This document shows, piece by piece, positions 25,501-37,520 of a stretch of DNA of 64,000 nt. A model generated the notes under the pieces. That model did no database searches and was not told the DNA's origin. It was given only the letters and a program-made list of their open reading frames with translations. The translations under genes were made by a program, and so were the position numbers. How positions within the stretch are numbered: the first letter of the stretch is position 1; each line of letters opens with the position of its first letter. The stretch is from Smallanthus sonchifolius (taxonomy: Eukaryota > Streptophyta > Magnoliopsida > Asterales > Asteraceae). Where the stretch lies: NCBI GenBank assembly GCA_023525975.1, contig CM042038.1, positions 10,913,272 through 10,977,271 on the forward strand, written 5' to 3'.

Positions 25501-26753
25501 TCTTGTGTATTAGGTTAAAAGAAGGGGTGGGGTAATCAGGTAAATTATTTTACCTTTTGATAATCAGTTTTGTTGTAGCTAGTATGAAGTTGATTGTCCA
25601 AAATTGTTTATTTGACCTCTAAATATTCAGATAATCTAGAAGCAGAATCTGTTTATCCAAACATTTGAAAACTGATTATCATGACTGCTAGCTGCAATAA
25701 TCAGCATCATGTGATTTAGTCATGGAACTGATATTAAACACTTCATTGATCTTTCTTCTAATTCTGTCGATGGTTTTAGGTACTATGCATGGGATTATAG
25801 AGTCTTGAAGAAATTTGCCAGGCATTATTCGACTGGTGATATCATTCCTGAGAAACTTGTTACATCAATGCAGGGATCCAAAAGGATGTTTGCAGCAATG
25901 GAATTGCAGCAGCAGGTCAAACTTTATTTAATACTTTATTTCTTCCCCTTTTGAAGCCTCAAATGAAATTTTATATTGTGACATAAACCATGAATAATGT
26001 AATCATTCTTGATTCATGTTTTGATCAGATATTTTATGCGTTGGTCGACCAAACATTATACGGTGATAAGACATTATCACCAATTGATACCACCTCGGTT
26101 GTTGCGGATGTGAGAGAACAGCATACTAATTGGAAACATGTTGAGGGTACACATTGGCAAACACGATTTAATCACCTACTGTATTATGGTGCAGGTACTT
26201 TTCTTGTAAGGCATAGCTTCTCTTAATAATATCCAAGTATGCAAAGTGGTTGGGTCGGGTCGGATTGGTAAACTGTGGTTTGCCCATGTTCTTGGTAAAT
26301 TAAAAAAAAAACTTCATTACTAAAGTACCAATATATGTATTTTTTTTAAATAAAGGCGATTTATGAAGTTGTAAGGCATTTTTTAATACACTTCGTGTCA
26401 CAATCGACCCATTTGATCCCATTTATAGGTAAATAGCTTGAATTAGTCATCTCTTGAATTCGTCATATCTAATAAACATTTATTTTGTATTTAATCAATG
26501 GTGTGCAGGTTATTATAGCTACTTGTATGCCAAGTGTTTTGCATCAACCATCTGGGAAAGAGTATGCAAGGATGACCCGCTATCATTAGAAACAGGTACT
26601 GCTATCAGAACAAAATTCCTGCAACACGGGGGTGCCAAAGATCCTGCACAATTACTCAATGATCTTGCTGGAGATGGCATTACAAGGTACCAAAATGGAG
26701 GTATAATTCCCGACATTACAAGCCTTTGTCACGAATTGAACTTAAGGAAGTGA
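19578..26753 (+). CDS. OCT1: Mitochondrial intermediate peptidase (M3 family oligopeptidase)
   Basis: Exons: 19578-19744, 19803-19884, 20024-20076, 20163-20217, 20823-20961, 21045-21099, 21226-21430, 22091-22186, 22558-22677, 23129-23254, 23365-23520, 24109-24225, 24817-24942, 25027-25094, 25780-25915, 26029-26194, 26509-26753. They total 2112 bp (703 aa) and the frame is open throughout. The ATG at 19578 sits in a strong context (ACCACCATGG). The N-terminus is Arg/Ser-rich without acidic residues, as expected of a mitochondrial presequence. HEFGH (His486, Glu487, His490) with Glu515 25 residues later forms the M3 zinc site. In the matrix this enzyme removes a short N-terminal piece from precursors already cut by the processing peptidase. 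The length matches plant homologues. Several introns carry hAT-like MITEs. Confidence 0.93.
20301..20659. mobile_element. MITE in intron 4 of the peptidase gene
   Basis: The ends CTTTGGTTTTAAAAAGC and, inverted, CTTGGTTTCAAAAAGCACG enclose about 359 bp. The interior has GGTGCGCACC-type palindromic motifs. The direct repeat GCTATTA flanks both sides. It is probably a hAT-like non-autonomous element. Confidence 0.6.
22717..23068. mobile_element. hAT-like MITE (GGTGGCAAAATGGGT family), intron 9
   Basis: The left end TTAGAGGCGACAACT and the right end TTTTGCCACCTGTAG are inverted. The interior has GGGTCGATTTGGGTT-type motifs shared with the other copies listed here. Confidence 0.5.
23601..23920. 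mobile_element. hAT-like MITE (same family), intron 11
   Basis: It starts TAGAGGTGGCAAAATGGGCT and ends in degenerate ATATGGGTCGACATTGCCGC. The interior is AT-rich, and the right end is poorly preserved. Confidence 0.45.
24429..24741. mobile_element. hAT-like MITE (same family), intron 12
   Basis: AGAGGTGACAAA at the left and TTTGACACCTCT at the right are inverted copies about 313 bp apart. The direct repeat AGTTTCC flanks the element on both sides, close to the 8-bp duplication expected for hAT insertions. Confidence 0.65.
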
Positions 26754-28142
26754 TTAATAGACTAGTATGATAAATAAATTAAAATAGCCAAAAATGTAAG
26801 AAAAAGAGAACTGGAACCAGTTACTGTCAAGTCAAAAGGGATCTCATACAACAGATTCAAGTGAGTGGGTGGAAACAGTGATGTTAAATGACCTTTTTGC
26901 CCTCTTCCCCGCCCCTTTTTAATTATTTTTTCTTATAGAACCAGAGGGTTGTTATTTCTGGTTTAATTATTTAAACTGTATCAGTTAATGAGATGGTATG
27001 TGTTGTGCTACATGGCAATTTTGGTTAAAATTACTGTTTTTTGTTTGGTGAAATTGGTGTTACAAACATGTGGGCAATGGTAGAGTTGACTTCCTCAGGT
27101 ACCTCGTCATGGGGCAGTGGCCTTGATATGAGATGATTAAGACGAAGCAAATCCGATTATGAGGCTAGAGGTGGCAAAAAAGGCGGGTTAAGTAATGGGT
27201 CGAAACGAGTACATTTTTTATGCAGATTGAATTGTGGATGGTTATGTCACGTGGACCCAAAACACTTTTTAGTCAAATTGCTCCAATTGTACCTAGGAAA
27301 ATGGGCGGTGTTACAGTCAGAACGGGCTTGACAAAAATAGTTGACGTTTTAAAAATGATCAATTTGTGCTAGTAACATTTCCATCTCATGTGAAACAACA
27401 AGTCAATCCATGACACATAATTACAATCAGGCATGCAATCAAAACACTTAAGTGCATACACCACTCTACCACATTTTAATAGGTTGTTCGCAGTGTATGT
27501 AACTATGTATCCCCAATAGCTGGGTTGACTCTAGGGCAGACAAATCAGACTCACATTTCAAGGCATGACCACGTGTATTCCCATCATTACATCAACCAAA
27601 ACATTCTACACCGAGAACGAGTTCTCTTCAAGTGAGGGTATGTGGATCAATGGGAATGCATAAATCACATGAGAAAACTACAATAAGTCTCGGTCCAATA
27701 TTTCTTGATTTCTAAGAAATTTTTTTAGTTGAATCTCTAATAAACATTCCTTATTCTTATAAAATAGTTTCAGATTATTCTATATTTTAAGCAATTGTGT
27801 ATATTTAAGGATCAACGAGGACTACAAAGTAAAGGTGTAAAAAAATAATAAAACCTACTAAAAGAGATCACATTTGGTGAAGTGTTGTAACAAGCTAATT
27901 TAATCTGGCTTTTTATGTACTATTTTGTATATCGCTTATTATTTATTGCATTATGTCGTAGAGATCACATTTTCAATTCAGTTCGGCTTAACGGGATCTT
28001 TAAAACATCAAAACAAATACGAAGATGTCTATAAGTAGAAGGGTTTAAAACACAAGTTACAAAACTGCAAGGGGAAAATATAAAAATAAAAAAACTTGTA
28101 AAATCATCAGCAAAAATGGCGGATTAACGAACTAACCAGAAA
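26754..28142. other. Intergenic DNA between the peptidase and LPA2
   Basis: It contains the 3' end of the peptidase transcript and a partial copy of the GGTGGCAAA hAT-like family near 27168-27360. Both flanking genes are on the plus strand, so the LPA2 promoter must lie in the second half. No other gene was seen. Confidence 0.45.
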
Positions 28143-30870
28143 ATGGCGTTAATTTTCCCCTCATCTTCAATCTTCATCACTTGCAGCCACAAATCTCACC
28201 GTCATCTTCCCCATCTAACCGCCATCAAAGCACAGAACTCATCATCACCAGAATCCACTGAATCAACCGATGAGGCCTCTTCTTCCGCCACAACTCCCCT
28301 AGGGTTCGGCGCGTCTTCTTCCGCTTCCGCATCATCTCCGGCGAAGAAACAGAAGGGGAAAAAGGAAAGATCTAGGATTATTCGACGAGAACCAGTTGAA
28401 ACCCCTAAATTTGCCACTCAACAAAAGGAACAAGGGGTGTCAAATGAGCAGGGAATCAACGAGCGTGCTTTCCTTCTCGCTTGGTTAGGGTTAGGTTCGA
28501 TAATTATCATCGAGGGGATTGCTTTAGCTGCTTCAGGTATAATTGTTTGTTATTCGATGAATTACAGTTTTCAATCGATGAGCTTAGGTTTTGATTTGAA
28601 CTCTATGCTCATATGCACCATCTTAGGGTTATTTGGATTGAGAAAACTTAGTATTTGCTCCATGAATCTGAACAATTATGGAAAGTTATAAATCCAGTGG
28701 GAGATTACATTAGTAGACTATAAAGTTTTACACCTAATAGATTACCAATACCTCGTTATTACAGAACTATGTGGCATAATAAAAGTTCATAAATAGTGGA
28801 AAATAATGAGCATTTGAAGACATCGGTCGGTCGTCTTGTGCAAATCATCACGTGTGCTAACGGTATGGCTAGCTAGATAGAAGTAGGTTTCATTGTGTTA
28901 CTGACACTTGCCAGAATGGCTTTATTAAAAAAGTTGGATTAGTATTTTAGAAATATAGTTTTTGTAATGCATTAGTTATTTATGAAACTGAAGAACAAGG
29001 GACCAAAATGTTTGCGGTTCAATCTTGCCCAACCCAGCCTATTCCATCCGTCTTAAAAGTTAGGTTAACTGCATCAATATGTAAACTTGACATCTATTGT
29101 AATTGTGTGGACCATACTACAATGCTTGTATTTTGATGTACCGAACATCAAAATTTTGATGAGTGACCAACCTGTTACTTTCTTTTAAATGATAACTTCA
29201 ATACGTTTTTGTAATGCTTATGTGGCTTGCCACACATATGATGACTGTCTGTAAACTTGTAATTAAAACAATTCTACTTCAATGAAATTACCTCTTGCCA
29301 ACTTGAAACCTCTCTCCAGCTTACCTCATCCACTGGACCACCATATTTCCACCACCCTCGACCCTCCCTACCTCACCCTCACAAACCCTCTGCCCATGCT
29401 TTCCCCTTACCCAATGGCCCTATGTTGTCTTCTCCTCTCCATCGTTTCACCTGTGTCTTCAACCACCGTTTGCGACCAGCACCACCCTTCCCTGCAACAA
29501 ACCCTAATCAAAAGGCCAAAAAACTAACCAAAATGAAATTAACTAAAAACTATAATAGAAAATGAAATCGAAAATGGAGACAGATTTAGGGAGGACAAAG
29601 ACATATTTACTGTTGTGTAAGAATTCATTCAGGGGTTTTCGATTTAAATTGCAAAGAGCAATCTACACGTTCTGTTATGATAATTATCAATTTGCAGAAG
29701 AAATTCATTGTTTATTTGATGATGATTAGATTTTCATGTTCCTTTAAGTTTAGAGATGTGATTGTTGTCCATAGAAGGGGGTGAACAGTGGTGTGCCTAT
29801 GCGTTTTGATGGTTGCTGTGGGGGGTTAGATTTACAGGGAGTTGGATTTGGGGAGGATGAAGATGTGAGGTGTGGGGTAAAGCAGTGGTGACCGGAGGTG
29901 TGAGGTAGTACGGACTACGGAGGTGGTTTGTGAGTCGCTTCATGGAACGTCTAGTTTGGGATTTTAGTTTCTTTAACTAAATGTACACATAAGCTAAATA
30001 CATTGTATTTGACGAAGGATTATAAAGGCTGACTGGTTCCATATAAGCATTTGCAGGTAAAATGTCACAAAATGGTAAAATTTCTAGATTTTAGTTCTGT
30101 TCACACAGTTACAATACGCATCAGTTCAGTATATTTTGGTGTGATTATTCTCAAAAATTACTCATTACGACCCAAACCTGTTACGACCCAAACCTAAACC
30201 ACCCATTTTGTCGCCTCGATAGAACTCAATAACTCTGTGTAATTTACTTGTTGATATCATATGTTTAAGGATGCAAATTTTGTGACTTTGCCTCGTCCTG
30301 AGCAGGTCCGGTCCCGAGAATCCTCAAAACGTTTTGGGCCCAGGACATGTAAAAAAAGCGGACCCTATAATATAAACTCAATAATCATATATAAAAAGAA
30401 CATAATACGGGCTTATATATAGATTTTTTTTTATCTATTGGTTTTCAATTCAGATTTATAAACAATTGGACTTATATATATAGATTTTTTTTTTTAAAAA
30501 AACACATTTATAATATAAAAAAATTAAAAACTCCGGGCCCGGGACCGTCGCCCTCCCTCTGGGTTGGCCCTGGTCCTGAGTTAAGACTTTATTTTTGAAA
30601 GCCAAACCTTTTTCAACAAATGAAACTGCAGGACTGTCTTCCATTAGCCTGTTAATGCTTATTTTTCCCGAATCATATCATGATTTTCATAATTTTTGTT
30701 TTATGCTCTGAATGTTTTGTACAGGTTTTCTTCCAGAAGAATGGGATGCTTTATTTGTGAAGTATCTGTATCCTTCATTTACCCCTACTGTGTTCTTGTT
30801 TGTTGCTGGAACAGTTGTCTATGGAGTCACGAAATACTTGGAAAATGAGAAACCAAATAGCTCAAGTTAG
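28143..30870 (+). CDS. LPA2: LPA2, chloroplast protein for photosystem II assembly
   Basis: Exon 1 is 28143-28536 and exon 2 is 30725-30870 (540 bp, 179 aa; phase-1 intron of 2.2 kb with GT/AG ends). The first 30 residues are rich in Ser, Thr and His with few acids, as in a plastid transit peptide. A Ser/Ala-rich linker and a basic KKQKGKKERSRIIRRE stretch follow. Then come a hydrophobic segment (about 108-131) with AWLGLGSIIIIEGIALAASG across the splice site and a second segment after FLPEEWD (about 148-168). Two thylakoid membrane spans at the C-terminus fit LPA2, an intrinsic thylakoid protein that helps CP43 enter photosystem II. The length fits the family. It lies next to the peptidase gene, as in Arabidopsis. 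Confidence 0.85.
30295..30580. repeat. Inverted-repeat remnant in the LPA2 intron
   Basis: The intron contains CCTGAGCAGGTCCGGTCCCG near 30297 and GGGTTGGCCCTGGTCCTGAG, partly its inverted copy, ending near 30580. AT-rich DNA and an internal GGGCCCGGGACCG lie between them. It looks like a decayed non-autonomous DNA transposon. The exons are unaffected. Confidence 0.4.
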
Positions 30871-32644
30871 ATCTTTACACGTATGTAATCTGGTCCCTAT
30901 GAGCTCTATCTTGTCGATAGATGACTTTTGTAACCCCTATAGATTTCGCATATTTATCTATTACTTTTTCTCCTTGAACTTTTTTCTTTTTCTCCGTACT
31001 TCTTTTGACTAGAGAAAGATGTACTATCACAATAGTCTGATTTGGACCGTAAAGACGTGTCTACAATTTCTTGCATCCAACTAGAAACCCAGTGTTAGAG
31101 AAGGTGCCAAAATTGGAGGTTTGGCGTGGGTTGAATAATGGGTTGAAAAGGACTCAGGCCATGACTGATAATTTTTTATATGGGTCGAAGTTGATCAGGT
31201 CAAGTTGGGTTGGCCCGTCAATATTTTTGTTCCTTTTTCCTTGAAGTTTAGTGATAGTTAAGTATTAGATATGGATTAGAAAGTATTATATTATGATGTT
31301 AATCTAATTTCTTTGAGCAAAAGAGGCTGTAAGCATACAGATACTCTTTGGGTCACTTTTGATCCGTGTCATTTTTAGCTTTGTTTTATAAAGTTTACCC
31401 GTTTGAAGAGTTATACATAAAACACAATCCAACTCAGCTTATTCCTATGAATATGGGTTGAAAATTGCCACCTTTACGGCCCAGGTAGCCTGAAGTTTGG
31501 ACATATCTTTTCCTACAATTATGACGGTGCAGGTGAGCTAATTTCCTAATGATGATTCATACGACGCAAATGTTGGATTCTTTTGCAGCTGCTTACATTT
31601 CAGGTAATTGTTATTTTTTTTTTTTTAATTTTCTTCCCCCATTTATGAAGTGGTTGTGACCTGTAAGATTGTTGGGTCGATTGAATGTTAGGGGTAAATG
31701 CCCTTAAGTTTTTATAGCAAACAAGTCAGAAGGTGGATTATAACTTATAAATGCCTTATGGATACATAGATACTCCTCTTTCACCTAACTATTCCAAAAT
31801 CTATATCTATAACTTTTTACGGTTTAGGATTTACGGTTAGACACATCATTTTCCATTCTATTCCCTACCGTTTTGTTTCTATAATAATTACTCTTTTACC
31901 ACTAGTCATTGCTCTTTTCAGAGGTAAACCACTTGTTAATTCGTCTTTTGTTTTTTCATCTGTTTATCATCCGGACTTTTGACATCTTTTCGACACAATC
32001 ATATACCTCAACCCACATACTTGATGGTACCGACCCATCCCCTGCTACCACTACCTTTGTTCCTAAAAAGAACAAGTCTTTTGCAACAATCTTTCTTTGT
32101 CACACATTTATGGTTTTAGTATTTTATCATGATGTGTTGATCAAGTGGTCCAGGAGAGGGGTGGGGTGGGGTTCAGAGTTACTTGACCACATGGACTGTT
32201 GGGCTGGTACCTACAAATAGACTGGTCACTTTGTGACTTTGTGTAGTGTACTACTATAAGTTTAATGAGGGGCCGGTTGGTAAGTTATAATCGATCCCTA
32301 TGCTCATTGCTAATATATCCATAACTATAAGATCATAATTAGCTATTGCTAGTGTTATATGACTTTTCAAACCTTTGTATTTAACCTTTTGTTATGATGA
32401 ACTAATTTCACATGATGGATCACCATTGGACCGTTACATGTAGACTCGGAAATTTGTTGTTTTTTTAATAAATTGGTTGATTTGTGTTAAAAAGGCATAA
32501 TTGGAAGTTGATTAGCAGATTTCATCTAAACATGCCCAATCAACGTTAGAATAGGCGATTAACGTGTTGAGGATAAGGAAGGATATGAAGACACTGATTA
32601 AGCGTTCATTGAAGATAATGGTTCATGAGGTCACACATTTATAG
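30871..32644. other. Intergenic DNA downstream of LPA2
   Basis: It contains one hAT-like MITE (31101-31475) and otherwise no supported gene. The open stretch at 31909-32220 lacks any recognisable domain. Confidence 0.4.
31101..31475. mobile_element. hAT-like MITE (GGTGGCAAA family) downstream of LPA2
   Basis: AAGGTGCCAAAATTGG at the left and AATTGCCACCTTTA at the right are inverted. The interior contains GGGTTGAATAATGGGTTG and GGGTCGAAGTTG motifs like the other copies. Confidence 0.5.
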
Positions 32645-32790
32645 AAAGTGGCGAAGTTTGAAGAAAAACGCATGGGGCTGGGATTTTTTTTTCCTATCAG
32701 AGGGATCGGAACTTAATTCCTATAAAATTTTCGCCCGAATACGTATAAATTAACACTTCTAAGCGAAAAAATTGCAAGGAGGGGGGAGTA
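32645..32790 (+). repeat. Dispersed GC-rich repeat, copy 3 of 3
   Basis: It contains GTGGCGAAGTTTGA, CCTATCAGAGGGATCGG and ACGTATAAATTAACACTTCT, matching the copies at 2322-2555 (inverted) and 19179-19345. Confidence 0.55.
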
Positions 32791-33800
32791 AGGTCAAATA
32801 TCGGATATCCAATAGAGGAAGCTTGGATTTGGTTTCAACCAACATATTACAGGGATTGTTGGATGCAATATCTACTCGAACAAGGGTGTATGTAGTAGAA
32901 GAAGTAGACCAGAAAGAGCAACCAAAATTCGTAATAAATAGGAATACGATAGTGATAAGTCATGGAAAACTTGAAAGATAATCAGAAAACAACGATCATG
33001 GAACTGATAGAAGTAGAAGATGTCATTTGATATGACCTATTCCGAATGGTCAATCTTCCAAGAACTTAGAGAGGAACAAAAACACTTACTTTGAGCCAAT
33101 TTTCTTCTATATTTCAAAAAGCAACTTATGGTAAATAAATATGCCAACCTAGGAGTTCATGGCTAAGAAAAGAGAAAACAAAAGATGAGAATGTGGATTA
33201 CATGCATGCGAAACTACCCGCTAACTCTAAACAATTAATAATAACAAATAATTGTAGCACGAGTTAAAGGTAACTAATTAACACTTTACACTTGCACAAA
33301 TAATATTATACAGGGAGGGTTAAATTTGGAACATTAAATATCGTGAGAACACGTTTTAGCAAAACGAATCGTTTACTTTTTCAATTTTAAAAAGTTTTAA
33401 AATATAATAAAATGATACAAATGTAATGTTTATTCGTTTTTCATGAAAATCAAACAAAAGTTATGAACAAATTTGGTTTGTATAAATACCTATACATGTG
33501 TAGGTTTTTTACCTACATATAACCAACACATGTGTAAAAAAACTTACACATAACCAACACATGTGTAGGAAACTTTTAAATATATAAAAACATATGAAAA
33601 AACTAGTTTAATGGTTTTTTTATGTACATAAACATACATATTTTATTTAAGAATACAATTTTAAACTTTTTTACCATGGATCAAAAAATCAAATGATTTA
33701 GGTTTGTTCATTATGTTCTTATAAAATTTCTTTGTTCTGAAATAAACTTCCTTGTGTGTGTATTTGTGTGTATGCACGTGCACGAGAGGGAGGGGATATA
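32791..33800. other. AT-rich intergenic DNA, nothing recognised
   Basis: Only a short repeated phrase, (C)CAACACATGTGTA, stands out near 33515-33565. No gene was seen. Confidence 0.4.
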
Positions 33801-33805
33801 ATTAA

Positions 33806-33900
33806 CAAAATCAAGTGTAGTGCACTTGGTAGCATGTGCCATATCTTTACCCGGGGGGCACCTGGGTTAGAATCCCGACTCCTCCCCCCTTCTTTGTTTT
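33806..33900 (+). repeat. tRNA-derived SINE-like sequence
   Basis: TAGTGCACTTGGTAGCATG resembles a pol III A box. About 40 bases later, CCTGGGTTAGAATCCC resembles a B box (GGTTCGANTCC with one change). A T-rich stretch follows. The spacing and order fit the head of a plant SINE. It is not a folding tRNA. Confidence 0.4.
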
Positions 33901-34228
33901 TTGCTCTTTTTTAATATTCTAGTTTTAGGTTTTTTTAACATTATGTCTAAGTTTTCAGATAAATGTTGTTTAAAATCGACCCATTCGTAAACGAAACACG
34001 GATGTGATCCACTGGTTTTTCTTATAGAAAAGGATCGTCCACTAGAAATGTACAAATAACCGTGAAATAAAACAATATATAAAATAAATTAAAAAATAAT
34101 TCGCAGTCAATCAAGCACTAAAAGTTAAACTAGATTGAGAACCACCGAAATATTTTGGGGCCCGCATCAACCTTCAACTTTAAAGTACGCTAATTCACGG
34201 GCCGATTTATGGATGAAATGTAACAACG

Positions 34229-34515
34229 AAATTTGTTTTTATTCAGGGGAAATTACCACTTTTATTAATCTTTTATATAAATAATCAAATTTTTTTATAA
34301 ACATGGTCATCCACTTGTTTGACGATGAAAAGTTAGAAGGAATTTTGTTTTTATTGAGGGGGGAAATGATCACTTTTTATTAACTTTTTTATATAAATAA
34401 TCATTTTTTTATAAACATCATGGTCATCCACTTGTTTGACGATGAAAAGTTAGAAGGAAATTTGTTTTTATTCGGGGGAAATTACCCCTTTTTATTAATT
34501 TTTTATATAAGTGAT
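34229..34515 (+). repeat. Tandem repeat, about 118-bp unit, 2.5 copies
   Basis: Each unit begins TTTGTTTTTATT(C/G)(A/G)GGGG and ends CACTTGTTTGACGATGAAAA followed by GTTAGAAGGAA. The units start near 34229, 34342 and 34460, and the third is partial. No coding meaning is evident. Confidence 0.7.
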
Positions 34516-35280
34516 AAGTTTTTTAAAAATATTCGGGGGAGAATTTAAAAGGCTTTTAATTTTAATTTTTAAGATGACACTTCCAACAATGTAGAAATGG
34601 CATGTGGCTGCCCCAATTGTTATTTTTAAGCTCAAATTACGTCAATGGTGATATTTGAGTCCAAATGCCCTTATTTTTAATTTGGTTATAATTTCACATA
34701 ATCATTTTCATTTGTAATGATCAAAAGGTTATACTTACAGATTTAACAAACAAATGTACGTAATAAAATCTCAGTCACAGTATGGTATGAGGAGGGTGAG
34801 ATTAAAGCACACGCTACCTCTATAGTATCCCAAGGGATAAAGTGCCTGCTCTCAGAAATACCATCGACTAAAAAACCTCATTTTTTTCAAAACAAATACA
34901 TAAATATTCAAGAAAAAAACATGTATAATAGGAAAGTTAATAGTAGTAGAAGGTAAGAGAGCAATAAGCATAGAGAAGAAAAACCTAAACTAAAGTAACT
35001 GGGGCTAGAAGCACGTGAGTTAAGCATAAAAATAAAGCACCATAGGTCCAAAGAAGGTAAAACTAAAGGTTCATTTATGATTACGCTAGCTAAGATTATA
35101 GGCCCGTCTAAGAATAAAGGCACCTAAAACTAAGGGCAAACGTACGAAAAACCAACTTTGTATTTACAGATTTAACCAAATAAGTATTAAATAAAATATT
35201 TAGTCAAAATAGTCATTCCCGTGATTTTTCTTTTTTATTTATGCTATTATGAATGAATAGTGAATTATATATATATATAT
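34516..35280. other. Intergenic DNA, nothing recognised
   Basis: The DNA is AT-rich and non-coding and ends in a TA run that borders the next element. Confidence 0.4.
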
Positions 35281-35742
35281 AGGTGAAGGTTATACTAATA
35301 AGTGGTTTTTCGCTAAAAAACACTAAGAAGTCGGTCAAATAAACTCCGATTGAGCTCATTACAGCGGCGTTGGAACCGTCTCATCGAACTATAATCCGGA
35401 CCCAAAAACCTAAACCCCCCTCCACCCGCACCCCCACCCCCCAAAAACCTAAACCCACCCCCCAAAAACCTAAACCCACCCCCAAAAAGCTAAACCTCCC
35501 ACCCCCACCCTCCAAAAAAACCTAAACCATCAAATCTAAACCCTAAAAACTAAAATCCAAGGCTAAAACCATAAAATCCAAACGTAAAATTTAAACCTTA
35601 AAATCTAAGATGGTAGAGTTCAACGAGACGGTTCCAACGCCGCTGAAATGAGCTCAATCGGAGTTCGTTTGATATCGTTTCTAAATGTTTTGGTCATTTT
35701 CTAGATATCTTAGCGAAAACCTACATCTTATTTGAACCTCCC
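35281..35742. mobile_element. Inverted-repeat element with telomere-like core, copy 2
   Basis: This is the same family and orientation as 4612-5098. The left arm has AGTGGTTTTTCGCTAA, TGAGCTCATT and GCGGCGTTGGAACCGTCTCA. The right arm is inverted, with GGTTCCAACGCCGCTG and GAGCTCAATCGGAGTTCG, and ends TTTGAACCTCCC. The core again consists of CCTAAACCC and CCTAAA units with C runs. It is bordered by (TA)n on both sides, so an exact target duplication cannot be read. Confidence 0.75.
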
Positions 35743-37519
35743 ATATATATATATATATATATTTCTTTAAATATGAAATTTAAGAACCTTCTATCCTTTT
35801 CTCTCTCGTTATTTATAATTTATATATGATTGTTCTTTATAAAAGGAAGGTTATGTAGTTGTTTACTAAAATTGATTATATGTTAAACGTGATAAAAAAA
35901 ATGGAATATTTTAGGGGGATGACGTTGGTCGGGTAAAAAAGTAGGAATATGATGAAGTTGGTATGGGGACAAAGGTAAGAATCCAGAATAGTCCTTATCC
36001 GAAGCACGCACAAGTCGCAACGACCCACATGGTTCATTAGACAATTCCAAATGCTTTCTAGAAGCCCAACTGCAAACTGTATAACTACCTATTTTTCCCA
36101 AATGACTACCCCATTCAAAATAGACAGGAGAGAGCAACTTAAGAGTACATAAATCTCCCGCTATAATAATAATAATAATATTTAATACATTAAATGAAAG
36201 TTCTATATAACAATAACGTGCCTGTTTTAGTTCAATACGTGAAGCTCGAACACGTTTATTAAATGAGTTTAAATATAAGTTTGAGCTCGGGCTCGAGCTC
36301 GTTTAAGCTCGACTTGGTACAAGTTTTTAGTTAGCGATTTCGAGTAGCTCATGAGCAGGTCGACTCGTTTATACCCCTACCTAGCCCTCAACGATACTCC
36401 ACCCTCTTAATTCCCTTTGTGTGCCACTCGGTTCTTCACAAGCAATGTTAGCAACTAGTATGTCTTCTTTTTAAAAGTTAAGAAAGAAACCAGTTTATGT
36501 CTCTGGATTCCCATCATCCGTCGAATTTCAGGCAATGGGTGTGGTGGTGTTTTTGTGGACATGAAGAGGGGCAGTGGCGGGTTTCAAGCAATGGACGTGG
36601 TGGTGTTTCTGTGACAAAGATCTTTGTTTTGTTTGAGAAAACAATGAGGACCAAGAGTGTAATAAATCAAAGTTATGGACTAAAACCATAATATATATTC
36701 CATAACCAATCAAGCCCATGCTAGAACTCATTTATTAAACACGCTTTAATTTAAGCTTCAAACTTCACTTAAGCGTATTTAAGCTTAACTCAAATCGAGA
36801 TTTTAATCGGTTGATTTTGATTGTTTCACCACGAATTGACTCTTAGACTCTTATTCCACCACAAAGAGAATTCTTTTTAAAGAAAGTTCACAAAAGAAAT
36901 TTTACTTTAACTTCTTTTATGAAAAATTATTAAGTTTCAAAGGTTGATTAACCCCTAAAAAGGACTTTTATCACCCCTAGTTAATTATTTTTCTTATAAA
37001 TTTGACTCTTAGCGGTACTTATATTTGTGCACTAAAGTTTGGTTATGGAATCGAGTTCTTTGTTTTCTCTTTTTATGCTATGTTTGGTATATTCTCCCTT
37101 CTTATTCTTTTCTCGCATTAATCACGCACTTCGATTTAAAATGACACCTTTTTATCAATTAAGTGATTAACTAAACACCGTCAAAATGTGTTTTTAATTT
37201 TTTTATAATATATTTTATTGGGTGAAAAAGAATAGTGGCTTTTTAGGCGCCGCTTTGCTTCTTTTACGCTTTGGATTAGACGCTTTTAATTTATTTACTT
37301 ATGATCCCTTTTTGACTTTTATTTTCCAAATAGATTTGTTATAGATTAGGCTGTAAACGGCTTGGCTGAAACTCGGCTTTTGAAAAGTTCAAGTCGAGCC
37401 GGAATATTAACATATTGAAAGGTTAAGATTAAGCTCGGCTCCTGAAAAGTTTGAACCATCTTAATTTGTTTTGGTATTTTTTGGATATTTTGATATGTAT
37501 ATATATATATATATATATA
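35743..37519. other. Intergenic DNA with a decayed inverted-repeat element
   Basis: GAAGCTCGAACACGTTTATT near 36241 recurs imperfectly inverted near 36730-36760. GAGCTCGGGCTCGAGCTCG motifs are typical of hAT-like repeats. Short open stretches (35883-36137 minus, 36497-36691 plus) have no recognisable domains and are not called genes. Confidence 0.35.
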
Positions 37520-37520
37520 C

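Noticed and set aside
35883..36137. 84-codon open stretch on the minus strand
   Set aside because: No recognisable domain and no supporting signals.
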